Positions 16,972 through 25,914 of a stretch of 64,000 nt of DNA are shown here, piece after piece. The stretch is from Clostridiales bacterium (GTDB lineage: Bacteria > Bacillota > Clostridia > Lachnospirales > Lachnospiraceae): the NCBI GenBank assembly GCA_018366495.1, contig JAGZHZ010000003.1, positions 1-64,000 on the forward strand, in the 5' to 3' direction. The position numbers and the translations under genes were made by a program. Under the pieces are notes generated by a model. It searched no databases, had not been told where the DNA came from, and was given only the letters and a program-made list of their open reading frames with translations. How positions within the stretch are numbered: position 1 is the first letter of the stretch; each line of letters opens with the position of its first letter.

Positions 16972-17017
16972 GCTGTAATTTTCATATTCCAGACAGCGCT
17001 TTTTCCGTTTTTTATTC

Positions 17018-17461
17018 TCACCGCAAAAAGTAAAAAAGAAAGAACGTCAAGATTGCCAGAATACAGAATCCCATCCCCAAATAATACAGAATCTGAGACA
17101 TTTTCTGTATAGAATTGCTCTCAGCAATCTTAAAATGCTCCGGTTTCTCTATATCATACGCAATCTCTACAATCTGATTTACGGAATAGTCCGCCGGATT
17201 GTTTCCCTTTGGATATTTCTGTTTATAAAGCAGCCCCTCTGCGTAAAAAGCAATCAGAGGATAATAATAATCGTGGATTCCCTGCCGAATTCCTTCTTCA
17301 TCCGGCATATCCGGGATAAGTGCCTCCACGATCCCGGTGGTGTGACCTTTATACTCTTCTTTCATCTGACAATAATTACGGCAGATAAATCCTGCTACTA
17401 AAAGCAGTGCTCCGATAATAATAAATGTCACGCAGACAATCCACATAATATTATTCATCAA
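17018..17461 (-). CDS. DUF3592-like membrane protein
   Basis: 147 aa with one hydrophobic helix at each end (about 5-25 and 122-145) and a soluble middle part with YYPLIAFYAEGLLYKQKYPKG, the pattern of DUF3592-type proteins (Y-x-P-x-(I/V)-x-(F/Y)). Function unknown. It overlaps the ribF stop by 11 bases, so it is the last gene of the nusA operon transcript or of its distal part. Confidence 0.65.
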   Translation of the reverse strand: MMNNIMWIVCVTFIIIGALLLVAGFICRNYCQMKEEYKGHTTGIVEALIPDMPDEEGIRQGIHDYYYPLIAFYAEGLLYKQKYPKGNNPADYSVNQIVEIAYDIEKPEHFKIAESNSIQKMSQILYYLGMGFCILAILTFFLFYFLR

Positions 17462-18347
17462 AATACCCCTTTCCCACAGAAATATCTATTTTCATCCTCT
17501 CCTTCAATTCTTCGAGAGAACAAAATTTTTTTTCGGGACGGACGTATCGGCAAAGCTGAATTTCAATTCGTTTTCCATATAAATCCTGATCAAAATCAAA
17601 TAAATACGTTTCTGCTCCTCGAAATGAGGTGCCGCCCACAGTGGGTTTTACCCCGATATTTGTGATTCCCGGATATACTTTTTCATCAATTACCGTTTTT
17701 GAAATATAAACGCCGTTTGGAGGAAGCATTTTCTCTTTGATAGGAATCAGATTTATTGTCGGTATGCCAAGAGTTCTGCCGATTCTCCTGCCATGTTTTA
17801 CTTCCCCGATAATCGGAAAGGGATATCCCAGCAGTTCATTTGTCAGTTCTATATCACCCGAGCACAGCGCTTCTTTTATATAGGTACTGCTGATTTCCCT
17901 CTCACCCCTGCATTCTTTCTTTTCCACCACCAGACGATAACCATATTGGCCCTGCAGCTGCTCCAGCAGTTTGCAGTCCCCCTGTCTTTGATATCCAAAG
18001 CGAAAATCTGGTCCGACTACAATCTGTTTGGCATGTAACTGTCTGATTAAAATCTGATCAATAAACTCTTCTGGCTCCATATGAGAGATCTGCGGAATAA
18101 ACGGGCATCGAACGACATAGTCCACACCTTGCCTTGCAAGGATTTCCTTCTGCTCTTCTTCTGTCAGCAGCAGCGTTTTTTTCCCTGGATTCATCGTAAA
18201 AACTACACTGTTCAGACCATTTTTCTTCAAATTCTGAATCCGATGTATCAGTTTTTGATGTCCTCTGTGTACCCCATCAAATTTTCCAAGTGTTACTGCT
18301 GTGTCTTCTTGAATCAAAAATTCTGTCGTTCCCTGAATGTACCTCAT
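17451..18347 (-). CDS. ribF: Bifunctional riboflavin kinase / FAD synthetase
   Basis: Makes FMN from riboflavin and then FAD. The N-terminal adenylyltransferase domain has LGKFDGVHRGHQKLI (HxGH-type motif) and VVGPDFRFGYQRQGD. The C-terminal kinase domain has GRRIGRTLGIPTINL and LPPNGVYISK. The start is placed at 18347 (MRYIQGTTE) because GGAGG lies 5 bases upstream; the frame extends to 18392, inside truB. 298 aa, close to the family's length. Confidence 0.95.
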   Translation of the reverse strand: MRYIQGTTEFLIQEDTAVTLGKFDGVHRGHQKLIHRIQNLKKNGLNSVVFTMNPGKKTLLLTEEEQKEILARQGVDYVVRCPFIPQISHMEPEEFIDQILIRQLHAKQIVVGPDFRFGYQRQGDCKLLEQLQGQYGYRLVVEKKECRGEREISSTYIKEALCSGDIELTNELLGYPFPIIGEVKHGRRIGRTLGIPTINLIPIKEKMLPPNGVYISKTVIDEKVYPGITNIGVKPTVGGTSFRGAETYLFDFDQDLYGKRIEIQLCRYVRPEKKFCSLEELKERMKIDISVGKGYFDE

Positions 18348-18378
18348 ACTCTCCTCCATCTGTCCCGCAAATATTTGT

Positions 18379-19284
18379 CTATCCGCGTTCAAAGAATATT
18401 TTTACAGGCCAAAACCCATTTCTTTCTTTTTCAAAACGATAGATTCCATAAAAAACGCCATTCTCATCATAGACGCGAATCTGCTCTTGATCCTGAAAAC
18501 ATCCTTCCTCTTTCTGACATCCTATCTCAAGAGGATTTCCATTTTCTAACAGTTTCTGATATTCCTGTTTTGCCGTCACTTTGCGGCAGTTCAAAAACAT
18601 CTGGTCTACTGCTGTGAGAATCTCACCTATAGTTCCTTCCTGCATTTTCTGCTCCACTTCAGAAATTTTAAAACTTTCCTCTATGGAAAAGCGTCCTGCT
18701 TTCGTCCGAATCAGCTGCTCCATACAGCCCCCGCATCCCAGTTTCTCTCCAATATCATGGCATAACGTGCGAATATACGTCCCTTTGGAACATTTCACAG
18801 TCATCACTACTCTTGGAAGTTCTATACTCTCTGTCTTTATCTCAAAAATCGTCACAGGACGCGGCTTTCTCTCTACTTCTTTTCCTTCTCTGGCAAGTTC
18901 ATACAGTCTTTTTCCATTTACCTTCAAGGCGGAGTACATCGGAGGAATCTGATCATATGCACCTTCAAATGACCGTATTGCTTCCTGTACTTCTTCCTCA
19001 GAGACATTGACTTCTTTCTTCTGTAAAACGGTTCCTGATATGTCCTGCGTGTCTGTCACTGTTCCCAGAAGCATAACAGCACGGTATGTCTTATCTTTAT
19101 CGGTCAGAAGATCACACAATTTTGTAGCTCTTCCAAGACATACAGGAAGCACTCCTTCCGCATCCGGATCGAGTGTCCCCGTATGACCGATTTTTTTCTG
19201 TTTCAATATTCCGCGCAGTTTTGCCACAACATCATGAGAAGTATATCCTTTTTCTTTATAAATATTAATTACTCCGTGAATCAC
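18379..19284 (-). CDS. truB: tRNA pseudouridine(55) synthase
   Basis: Forms pseudouridine at position 55 of the tRNA T loop. GHTGTLDPDAEGVLPV carries the catalytic Asp39. The family motifs KTYRAVMLLG, YDQIPPMYSALKVNGKRLYELAR and CSKGTYIRTLCHDIG follow in order. 301 aa. The start overlaps the nrnA stop by 4 bases, typical of this conserved operon. Confidence 0.96.
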   Translation of the reverse strand: MIHGVINIYKEKGYTSHDVVAKLRGILKQKKIGHTGTLDPDAEGVLPVCLGRATKLCDLLTDKDKTYRAVMLLGTVTDTQDISGTVLQKKEVNVSEEEVQEAIRSFEGAYDQIPPMYSALKVNGKRLYELAREGKEVERKPRPVTIFEIKTESIELPRVVMTVKCSKGTYIRTLCHDIGEKLGCGGCMEQLIRTKAGRFSIEESFKISEVEQKMQEGTIGEILTAVDQMFLNCRKVTAKQEYQKLLENGNPLEIGCQKEEGCFQDQEQIRVYDENGVFYGIYRFEKERNGFWPVKIFFERG

Positions 19285-20258
19285 TTTTCATTCTCCTGAT
19301 TCAGCTGTCTTTCAATATGCCCTGTCAGGTTATTGATGACATCATACATGGAACCCTGCATTGTGCATCCTGCCGCCATCATATGACCGCCTCCTCCAAA
19401 ATAAGATGCAATCTGATTTACATCTACTTTTCCATTTGACCGCATACTGACTCTGTACTGCTGAATATCATTTTGATACATAAAAATAGCAACCTCTACG
19501 CCTTTTGTCGTTCTCAGGCAGCTGACGATCCCTTCTAGATCGCTTGGCTTCACATTATAAAAATCAAACTCTTTCTGATGGATGACACTGACAATGCACT
19601 TTCCATCTAAAAGCAGCATACTCTCAAGAAGCGCTCTTCCTAAAATCTGCTTCTGTACATATGTTTTGGAATAAAATGTCTCATCTAAAATCTGGCTGAA
19701 ATGAATCCCTTTTTCCATCAGCTGCGCAGCAATCCGCATTGTTTTTGGAGAGGTACATGTATACTGAAATACACCTGTATCATGGGCAATCCCCATATAT
19801 AATGCCTCAGCGATCTCTTTTGTTATCTTTTGCTGATCAATCACATCAAAAACCAGTTCCGATGTGGAACTTGCATCTGGTACAACATGATTGATTTGAG
19901 CATACCCGCAGTTGCTGATATGATGATCAATGGAAATCGTTTTTTTTGCTGTCTCAAAATATTTTTTTGCTTTGCCCAGCCTTTCTTTATCTCCGCAGTC
20001 CAATGCAATAAAAAGATCATATGACATTTCTCTGTCATATGAGGTGCAGACTTTGTCTGCACCTTTTAAGAAGCGGTAACACTCCCCGATCTCTTCCAGA
20101 TAAACAGTCACTTCTTTCAGATGCTGGAAATTCTCTGTGAGATACTGATACATTCCCAAACAGGAACCTACACAGTCACCGTCAGGACGGACATGGCCAG
20201 CAATCGCAACGGTAAAAACGCCTTCCAATTCCGGTCCGATTTTATTCATTTTCATCAT
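19281..20258 (-). CDS. nrnA: DHH-family phosphoesterase, NrnA type
   Basis: Bifunctional oligoribonuclease (nanoRNase) and 3'-phosphoadenosine-5'-phosphate phosphatase family. Metal-binding motifs: GHVRPDGDCVGS near 21-32, ALDCGD near 90, SIDHHISNCGY near 113-123. The C-terminal DHHA1 domain ends in GGGGHMMAAGC. 325 aa. It overlaps rbfA by 17 bases and truB by 4. Which of the two activities dominates cannot be seen. Confidence 0.93.
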   Translation of the reverse strand: MMKMNKIGPELEGVFTVAIAGHVRPDGDCVGSCLGMYQYLTENFQHLKEVTVYLEEIGECYRFLKGADKVCTSYDREMSYDLFIALDCGDKERLGKAKKYFETAKKTISIDHHISNCGYAQINHVVPDASSTSELVFDVIDQQKITKEIAEALYMGIAHDTGVFQYTCTSPKTMRIAAQLMEKGIHFSQILDETFYSKTYVQKQILGRALLESMLLLDGKCIVSVIHQKEFDFYNVKPSDLEGIVSCLRTTKGVEVAIFMYQNDIQQYRVSMRSNGKVDVNQIASYFGGGGHMMAAGCTMQGSMYDVINNLTGHIERQLNQENEK

Positions 20259-20628
20259 CCTTTTCCTGTGATGGCATATTTTTGTTTACATCGTCAATTA
20301 ATTTTGACATTGCTACACCGTATTCAATCGACTGATCCAGGATAAAACGGATCTCCGGCGTGTTGCGCAGATTAATATTTTTTGCAAGTTGTCTGCGGAT
20401 ATATCCCTCTGCACTCTTTAATCCAGCAATCGTATTTTCCTGTGCTTCTTTATCTCCCAAGACACTGATATATGCTTTGCATGTCTTTAAATCAGGAGCT
20501 ACTTCCACAGATACCACCGATGTCATCGGATGGATTCTGGGATCTTTGATTTCTCCTCGGATAATCATGGATAATTCGCGCATTACTTCACCATTGATAC
20601 GGGTATTTTTAATGCTGTTTTTTCTCAT
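20242..20628 (-). CDS. rbfA: 30S ribosome-binding factor A
   Basis: Late 30S maturation factor with a KH-like fold. The 128-aa protein starts with basic residues followed by INGEVMRELSMIIRGEIKDPRI, the family signature, and has VSVEVAPDLKTCKAYISVLG and LRNTPEIRFILDQSIEYG. It is 16 bp downstream of infB. Confidence 0.95.
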   Translation of the reverse strand: MRKNSIKNTRINGEVMRELSMIIRGEIKDPRIHPMTSVVSVEVAPDLKTCKAYISVLGDKEAQENTIAGLKSAEGYIRRQLAKNINLRNTPEIRFILDQSIEYGVAMSKLIDDVNKNMPSQEKDDENE

Positions 20629-20644
20629 TTATCTACCTCATTTT

Positions 20645-23266
20645 CTATCTTGGAACTTCTACCATAATATAAGCTTCTACTTGGTCAAATTCCTTAATAT
20701 CATTAAATTTCTCAAATACCATACCACATTCAAATCCGCTTCTGACCTCTTTGGCGTCATCTTTTCCTCTCTTAAGAGAAGCAAGAGGACCTTCAAAGAT
20801 CAAATCTTTTTCTCTTGTGATGCGGACTTTACATCCTCTCTGAATCGTTCCGTCCAGAACGTAAGATCCAGCAATGTTGCCGATGCCGGATGCTTTAAAG
20901 ATCTGGCGAACTTCTGCATGGCCAATCACCTTTTCTTCATAAATCGGCTCCAGCATACCTTTCATGGCAGCTTCCACATCTGCGATTGCATCATAGATGA
21001 CACGGTACAGTCTGACATCAACGCCCTCTCTCTCAGCTGTCGCTTTTGCCATCACATCTGGTCTTACATTAAATCCGATGATGATCGCATTTGATGCTGA
21101 AGCAAGACTGACATCTGATTCTGTAACTGCACCAACTCCGCCATGAATAATTTTCACTACAACTTCTTCATTTGACAGTTTCAGCAGACTCTGTTTTACA
21201 GCTTCCACAGAACCTTGTACATCTGCTTTTACAATAATATTCAGCTCTTTTAAGTTTCCTGCCTGAATCTGGCTGAACAGATCATCCAGAGACATCTTGG
21301 ATTTTGTCTCTTCAAGCATCTTTTCACGACCTTCACTGATAAATGTCTCAGCAAAGTTTCTCGCTTCTTTTTCATTTTCCGGTGAGACAAAGATTTCACC
21401 TGCATTCGGCACATCGCTCAAGCCTAAGATTTCCACTGGTGTGGAAGGCCCTGCCTCTTTGACTCTTCTTCCATTGTGATCCATCATCGCACGCACTTTT
21501 CCATAGCAGGAACCTGCTGCAATCGGATCTCCGACATGAAGTGTTCCCTTTTGAACAAGAACAGTTGCAACCGGTCCTTTTCCTTTATCAAGCTGTGCTT
21601 CAATGACAAGACCGCGCGCTCTTCTCTTTGGATTTGCTTTGAGCTCGCTTACTTCTGCTGTCAGCAGGACCATCTCTAAGAGCTGATCAATTCCTTCCTG
21701 TGTCTTTGCGGATACAGGAACAAATACAGTGCTTCCACCCCAGTCTTCCGGAATCAAGTTGTATTCGGACAATTCCTGTTTTACTCGTTCTACATTTGCA
21801 CTTGGCTTATCAATCTTATTGACTGCCACGATAATCTCAATTCCAGCTGCTTTTGCATGATTGATCGCTTCTACTGTCTGAGGCATCACACCGTCATCAG
21901 CAGCTACCACTAAGATTGCGATATCTGTGGCGTTTGCACCTCTCATACGCATCGCTGTGAACGCTTCATGTCCAGGCGTATCTAAGAATGTGATCTTCTG
22001 ACCATCAATCGATACAACATATGCACCGATGTGCTGTGTGATACCGCCGGCTTCCTTATCAATCACATGGGTATCTCGGATCGCATCCAACAGGGATGTC
22101 TTACCATGGTCAACGTGCCCCATAACACATACAACAGGTGGTCTTGGAACGAGAGATTTTTCATCATCTTCCTCATCCTTTAACAATTCTTCCAGCACAT
22201 TGATTTTTTCTTCCGGTTCTGCAATACAGTTGAAATCTAATGCAATTTCTTCTGCTTTTTCATAGTCAATCTCCTGATTTACTGTTACCATTACGCCTTC
22301 TAAGAACAGTTTTTTCACAATCGCTGAAGGCTGAATTTTCATCTTGTCAGCCAGTTCTTTTATCGTCAAAGTTTCCGGAAGGATAATCGTCTTGATTGTA
22401 TCTTCCTTTTCAACTGGCGGCTGTGGTGCAGGCTTGTTCTGTTTTGGTGCAGCCTTTCCGCTAAATTTTGGATTATTCTTTCCGTTAGAGCGTCCATTGT
22501 TCGGACGTTTGAATCCTCTTTCTTTTTCACGGTCACGCTCGCGTTCTTTTTCTTTATCGTACCGTTTTTCTCTGTCATTTTTCATTCTGGACTCTTTTGT
22601 AATTGGACGATCTTCCACAACAGGAGCTTTTGGAATTGCAATGGATCTTCCCTGTCCGTTCTGTGGTCTGCCGCCCTGATATCGATCACCCTGCGGTCTG
22701 CCGCCCTGGTTTCTGTCGCCCTGCGGTCTGCTATTTTGGTATCTGTCACCCTGTGGTCTGTTGCCCTGATATCTGTCGCCCTGCGGTCTGTTGCCCTGAT
22801 ATCTGTCGCCCTGCGGTCTGCCGCCCTGGTTTCTGTCGCCCTGATATCTGTCACCCTGTGGTCTGCTGCCCTGATATCTGTCACCCTGCGGTCTGCCGCT
22901 CTGGTTTCTGTCACCCTGCGGTCTGTTGCCCTGATATCTGTCACTCTGCGGTCTGCCGCCCTGGTTTCTGTCACCCTGCGGTCTGCCATTCTGATTTCTG
23001 TCACCCTGCGGTCTGCCGCCCTGTCGGCCTGCTGCTCCTCGGCTGTTTTGAGGGCGAAATACCTGCGTGACATTCTTCTTTTTCGGAGTGTCAAAAGCTC
23101 CTTCTTTTTTTTCTAATTCATCTTTAATCATTTCTACATTCTTATCTTCAACTGTACTCATATGGCTCTTTACTCTAATTCCCTTTTCTAATAAAAAATT
23201 TATAATTTCCTTGTTGTCTCTGCCTAACTCTTTTGCTAACTCATAAACTCTGACTGTACCGGTCAT
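20645..23266 (-). CDS. infB: Translation initiation factor IF-2
   Basis: GTPase placing fMet-tRNA on the 30S subunit. The IF2-N domain (residues about 3-53) is followed by a low-complexity linker with about 12 copies of a GDRxQGxRPQ decapeptide (83-203) and a charged lysine/arginine-rich region. A second IF2-N-like segment lies near 295-345. The G domain then has GHVDHGKTSLLD near 383-394, DTPGHEAF and NKIDKP. Domains II to IV reach the C-terminus. 873 aa. GGAGGTGTAAGTAT precedes the ATG. The decapeptide linker is the only unusual part. Confidence 0.97.
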   Translation of the reverse strand: MTGTVRVYELAKELGRDNKEIINFLLEKGIRVKSHMSTVEDKNVEMIKDELEKKEGAFDTPKKKNVTQVFRPQNSRGAAGRQGGRPQGDRNQNGRPQGDRNQGGRPQSDRYQGNRPQGDRNQSGRPQGDRYQGSRPQGDRYQGDRNQGGRPQGDRYQGNRPQGDRYQGNRPQGDRYQNSRPQGDRNQGGRPQGDRYQGGRPQNGQGRSIAIPKAPVVEDRPITKESRMKNDREKRYDKEKERERDREKERGFKRPNNGRSNGKNNPKFSGKAAPKQNKPAPQPPVEKEDTIKTIILPETLTIKELADKMKIQPSAIVKKLFLEGVMVTVNQEIDYEKAEEIALDFNCIAEPEEKINVLEELLKDEEDDEKSLVPRPPVVCVMGHVDHGKTSLLDAIRDTHVIDKEAGGITQHIGAYVVSIDGQKITFLDTPGHEAFTAMRMRGANATDIAILVVAADDGVMPQTVEAINHAKAAGIEIIVAVNKIDKPSANVERVKQELSEYNLIPEDWGGSTVFVPVSAKTQEGIDQLLEMVLLTAEVSELKANPKRRARGLVIEAQLDKGKGPVATVLVQKGTLHVGDPIAAGSCYGKVRAMMDHNGRRVKEAGPSTPVEILGLSDVPNAGEIFVSPENEKEARNFAETFISEGREKMLEETKSKMSLDDLFSQIQAGNLKELNIIVKADVQGSVEAVKQSLLKLSNEEVVVKIIHGGVGAVTESDVSLASASNAIIIGFNVRPDVMAKATAEREGVDVRLYRVIYDAIADVEAAMKGMLEPIYEEKVIGHAEVRQIFKASGIGNIAGSYVLDGTIQRGCKVRITREKDLIFEGPLASLKRGKDDAKEVRSGFECGMVFEKFNDIKEFDQVEAYIMVEVPR
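22658..23020. repeat. 30-bp tandem repeats within infB
   Basis: About 12 units of 30 bases (core caccctgcggtctg...), two of them out of register by a 15-base step (around residues 141-150), encode the arginine/glycine/glutamine-rich linker of IF-2. Such tandem arrays change length easily. Confidence 0.9.
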
Positions 23267-23322
23267 ATACTTACACCTCCATTATTCACCCCAAAAGGGA
23301 TTGAGGCTTCCGCTCTTATGCC

Positions 23323-23634
23323 TCACGCATTGTCGCTCAGTATTTTTTCTATGGCCTTTGCAAATCCTGCATCCTGCACTGCAAGTGACGCACGCATTTC
23401 TTTTCCCATAGCTTTTCCCAGTTCGTCCTTCATTCCATAAAAATAGATTGGAACATGGTAATATTCACACATATTCCGGAATTTCTTTTTTGTATTTTCC
23501 GATGCTTCTTCTGAAACAATCACAAGAAAAGCATGACCTGTTTTCACAGATTTTTCTGTTGAAAATTCTCCTCCTGCCGTCTTTCCTGCTTTTGTCGCTA
23601 ATCCAATCAGAGATAACACTTTATTTTGACTCAA
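23323..23634 (-). CDS. ylxQ: L7Ae-family RNA-binding protein (YlxQ)
   Basis: About 103 aa, L7Ae/L30e fold, K-turn RNA-binding family. NKVLSLIGLATKAGKTAGGEFSTEK and HAFLVIVSEEASENTKKKF match YlxQ. The start is a TTG: the one at 23632-23634 has GAGGAG about 10 bases upstream, while the TTG at 23641-23643 touches the ribosome site. It overlaps the ylxR stop by about 14 bases and sits in the classic nusA-ylxR-ylxQ-infB order. Confidence 0.88.
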   Translation of the reverse strand: MSQNKVLSLIGLATKAGKTAGGEFSTEKSVKTGHAFLVIVSEEASENTKKKFRNMCEYYHVPIYFYGMKDELGKAMGKEMRASLAVQDAGFAKAIEKILSDNA

Positions 23635-23899
23635 TCTGATCAATCTCCTCTTTTAAATTCTCGTAGACCGATGCAGGAATTGTTGTCTTCAAGGAGCGTT
23701 CCAGTCCTTTGTTTTTCATGGACTTTTCAAGGCATTCCTTTGAAAAGCACAGATATGCACCTCTGCCATTTTTTCTTCCTGTCAGGTCAATAACAATTTC
23801 GCCTTCCGGTGTCTTCAGGACTCTCATCATTTCCTTTTTATTTTTCATTTCTTGGCATCCAATACATTTTCGCATCGGTACTTTTTTTACCTGACCCAT
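23621..23899 (-). CDS. ylxR: YlxR family RNA-binding protein (RnpM)
   Basis: 92 aa. RKCIGCQEMKNKKEMMRVLKTPEGEIVIDLTGRKNGRGAYLC-type pattern: a CxxC-like start (CIGC), the GRGAY motif, then C in YLCFSKEC. The family binds RNA and has been linked to RNase P modulation in Bacillus (RnpM). It begins 8 bp after nusA. Confidence 0.92.
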   Translation of the reverse strand: MGQVKKVPMRKCIGCQEMKNKKEMMRVLKTPEGEIVIDLTGRKNGRGAYLCFSKECLEKSMKNKGLERSLKTTIPASVYENLKEEIDQIESK

Positions 23900-23907
23900 T
23901 CTTTCTC

Positions 23908-25062
23908 CTATTCCTCGCTTATGCTGCTCTCTTCTGTCAAGTTTTCGATATTTTCATTTTCCTGATTCTGGTCTTCTTCAAAATATTTTTCTTCATTCAG
24001 CTGTTCCAGTTCTCCGCTCTCTCTTGCCTGCGACTCGCTCTTGATATCAATCTTAAATCCTGTCAGTCTCGCAGCAAGGCGTGCATTCTGTCCTTCTTTT
24101 CCAATTGCAAGTGAAAGCTGATAGTCCGGTACAATTACCTTTGCTGTTTTCTCTCCTTCATCAGAAACTTCTGCTATAACAGAAATTACTTTTGCAGGAC
24201 TTAACGCATTTTCGATCAGAACTGCAGAATTGTCACTCCAGTTAATCACGTCAATTTTTTCCCCGCGCAGCTCATTTACAATCGTATTTACCCTGGAACC
24301 ATTTGGTCCGACACATGCGCCAACCGGATCTACATCCGGATTATTTGACCAGACTGCAATTTTTGTTCTGCTTCCGGCTTCTCTTGCAATGCTCTTAATT
24401 TCCACTACACCGTCTTTTACTTCTGTCACTTCTGACTCAAACAATCTCTTTACCAATTCAGGATGTGTTCTGGAGACAAGAATCTTTGGTCCTTTCGGCG
24501 TATCTTTTACTTCCAGAACGTATACTTTGATTCGCTCTGTCGGCAAGAATTTCTCGCCTTTTACCTGTTCATTTTCATTTAACATCGCATCTACTTTTCC
24601 CATATTGATGCTGACATTTTTTCCGACATAGCGCTGTACGATTCCAGTAACTACATCTTTTTCTTTTTCGTAGTACTGTTTATACAGCACCTTTCTCTCT
24701 TCCTCGCGAATCTTCTGAAGAATCACATTTTTAGCATTCTGTGTTGCAATTCTTCCAAATTCTTTTGATTTAATCTCTACATTTACAACATCGCCCAACT
24801 CATATTTTGTATTCATCAGCTTTGCGTTTGTGAGACTGATTTCCATAATCTCATCTTCCACTTTTTCTACAACTGTCTTTTCAGCATAAACGCCAAAATC
24901 ACAAGTCTGCGGATCAATAAAAACTTTTACATTATCTGATTTTCCAAAGTGGTTCTTACAGGCCTGAATCAGCGACTGCTCAATCGCCTCCAGTAAAGTA
25001 TCTTTGCTGATATCTTTTTCCTTCTCCAGACTGTTCAAAGCCTCTAACAATTCATTGTTCAT
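23908..25062 (-). CDS. nusA: Transcription termination/antitermination protein NusA
   Basis: 384 aa with the N-terminal RNA polymerase-binding domain (from MNNELLEALNSLEKEKDIS), an S1 domain near 135-200 (VVTGIVQRYVGKNVSINMG), and two KH domains with VGACVGPNGSRVNTIV and LAIGKEGQNARLAARLTG. The acidic tail is short; the extra C-terminal acidic repeats of Proteobacteria are absent, as expected for Firmicutes. It is 26 bp after rimP. Confidence 0.96.
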   Translation of the reverse strand: MNNELLEALNSLEKEKDISKDTLLEAIEQSLIQACKNHFGKSDNVKVFIDPQTCDFGVYAEKTVVEKVEDEIMEISLTNAKLMNTKYELGDVVNVEIKSKEFGRIATQNAKNVILQKIREEERKVLYKQYYEKEKDVVTGIVQRYVGKNVSINMGKVDAMLNENEQVKGEKFLPTERIKVYVLEVKDTPKGPKILVSRTHPELVKRLFESEVTEVKDGVVEIKSIAREAGSRTKIAVWSNNPDVDPVGACVGPNGSRVNTIVNELRGEKIDVINWSDNSAVLIENALSPAKVISVIAEVSDEGEKTAKVIVPDYQLSLAIGKEGQNARLAARLTGFKIDIKSESQARESGELEQLNEEKYFEEDQNQENENIENLTEESSISEE

Positions 25063-25088
25063 GATTTAATATTTCCTCCTTCAATCCA

Positions 25089-25556
25089 TTAAAAGTCGAA
25101 GGCAAGTCTGACCAGAGCAATGTCAGTTCTTGCAAACGTCATCTTTTCTTCATTTTCCAGTTCAATCGTAATGCTGTCTTTATCATATGCTTTCAGGATG
25201 CCTGTAAATTCCTTTTGTCTGTTGACAGCGCGATAAGTGCGTACTTCCACTTCTTCTCCCAGACTGCGTGCAAAATCTTTTTCCTTCTTCAGCGGTCTTC
25301 CAAGTCCCGGCGAACTGACCTCCAATATATAAGCTTCCTCAACAAAATCTTTTTCATCCAACTTATCACTCAGTTCTCTGCTGATTACTTCACAGTCATC
25401 TACCGTAATTCCGCCTGGCTTGTCAATATAAGCTCTTAAATACCAATTCCCGCCTTCTTTGACATACTCCACATCGACCAGCTCAAATCCATGTTTTTCG
25501 ACCATAGGATTCAGGATCTCCTCTGTTTTCTGCTCATATATCTCTTTTTTTGTCAT
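25089..25556 (-). CDS. rimP: Ribosome maturation factor RimP
   Basis: 155 aa, needed for 30S subunit maturation. GFELVDVEYVKEGGNWYLRAYIDK-type N-domain, ITVDDCEVISRELSDKLDE, and VSSPGLGRPLKKEKDF are family hallmarks; an Sm-like C-domain follows. It is the first gene of the long rimP-nusA-ylxR-ylxQ-infB-rbfA-nrnA-truB-ribF operon and has a clear promoter. Confidence 0.96.
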   Translation of the reverse strand: MTKKEIYEQKTEEILNPMVEKHGFELVDVEYVKEGGNWYLRAYIDKPGGITVDDCEVISRELSDKLDEKDFVEEAYILEVSSPGLGRPLKKEKDFARSLGEEVEVRTYRAVNRQKEFTGILKAYDKDSITIELENEEKMTFARTDIALVRLAFDF

Positions 25557-25637
25557 CCAATCCGCCTCTCTTTATTTTTTTCTTGTTCCATCAGTGATAA
25601 GAAATTTCTTTTTTCCCTGATTTTACTGCTATGCGCA

Positions 25638-25667
25638 AACGAGAGTGGACACTCGTCCACTCTCGTT
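25638..25667 (-). ncRNA. Perfect 13-bp hairpin in the rimP leader
   Basis: AACGAGAGTGGAC (25638-25650), loop ACTC, GTCCACTCTCGTT (25655-25667). It lies in the transcribed leader about 80 bp upstream of the rimP start. No T tract follows on the minus strand, so it is not a simple terminator; a role in mRNA stability or antitermination is inferred. Confidence 0.6.
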
Positions 25668-25698
25668 CGTCTAGTAACATGTACACTTAATCGTTGTT

Positions 25699-25727
25699 AT
25701 TATAGCACTGTTTTTTATTGATTGCAA
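25699..25727 (-). promoter_or_regulatory. Promoter of the rimP-nusA-infB operon
   Basis: Minus strand TTGCAA (25722-25727), 17-base spacer, TATAAT (25699-25704). Confidence 0.78.
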
Positions 25728-25757
25728 GCCCCAATTTGGGTTTTCCTTTTTTATCTG

Positions 25758-25914
25758 TGTCAGCATGTAACTGTTCACACAGCACTATCCCGCGAGGTGT
25801 TTTGGTATGTATATGCCAAAATCCCAAGACATACAAAACCAAAATTTCATTGCCAAAGGCAATTTGGAATGAATTTTGGCTCGTTGCTGTGAACGGAATG
25901 AACAGTATGTCAGC
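25758..25914. mobile_element. 143-bp MITE-like element with 7-bp target duplication
   Basis: TGTCAGC occurs as a direct repeat at both ends (25758-25764 and 25908-25914). Just inside are inverted ends with ACTGTTCA (25770-25777) against TGAACAGT (25899-25906) and GTTCACA (25773-25779) against TGTGAAC (25888-25894). The interior has further hairpins: TTTTGG/CCAAAA (25800-25821) and ATTGCC/GGCAAT (25849-25863). No transposase is encoded, so it would be a non-autonomous element. The right-hand duplication contains the stop codon of the topoisomerase A gene. Confidence 0.7.

Noticed and set aside
22658..23020. Regular 30-bp repeats that might suggest a CRISPR array
   Set aside because: There are no unique spacers; the units are coding and in frame with IF-2.
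22600..23120. Long plus-strand reading frames opposite the infB repeats, rich in Cys/Pro or Ser/Val
   Set aside because: They are shadows of the repetitive coding strand of infB, without ribosome sites.
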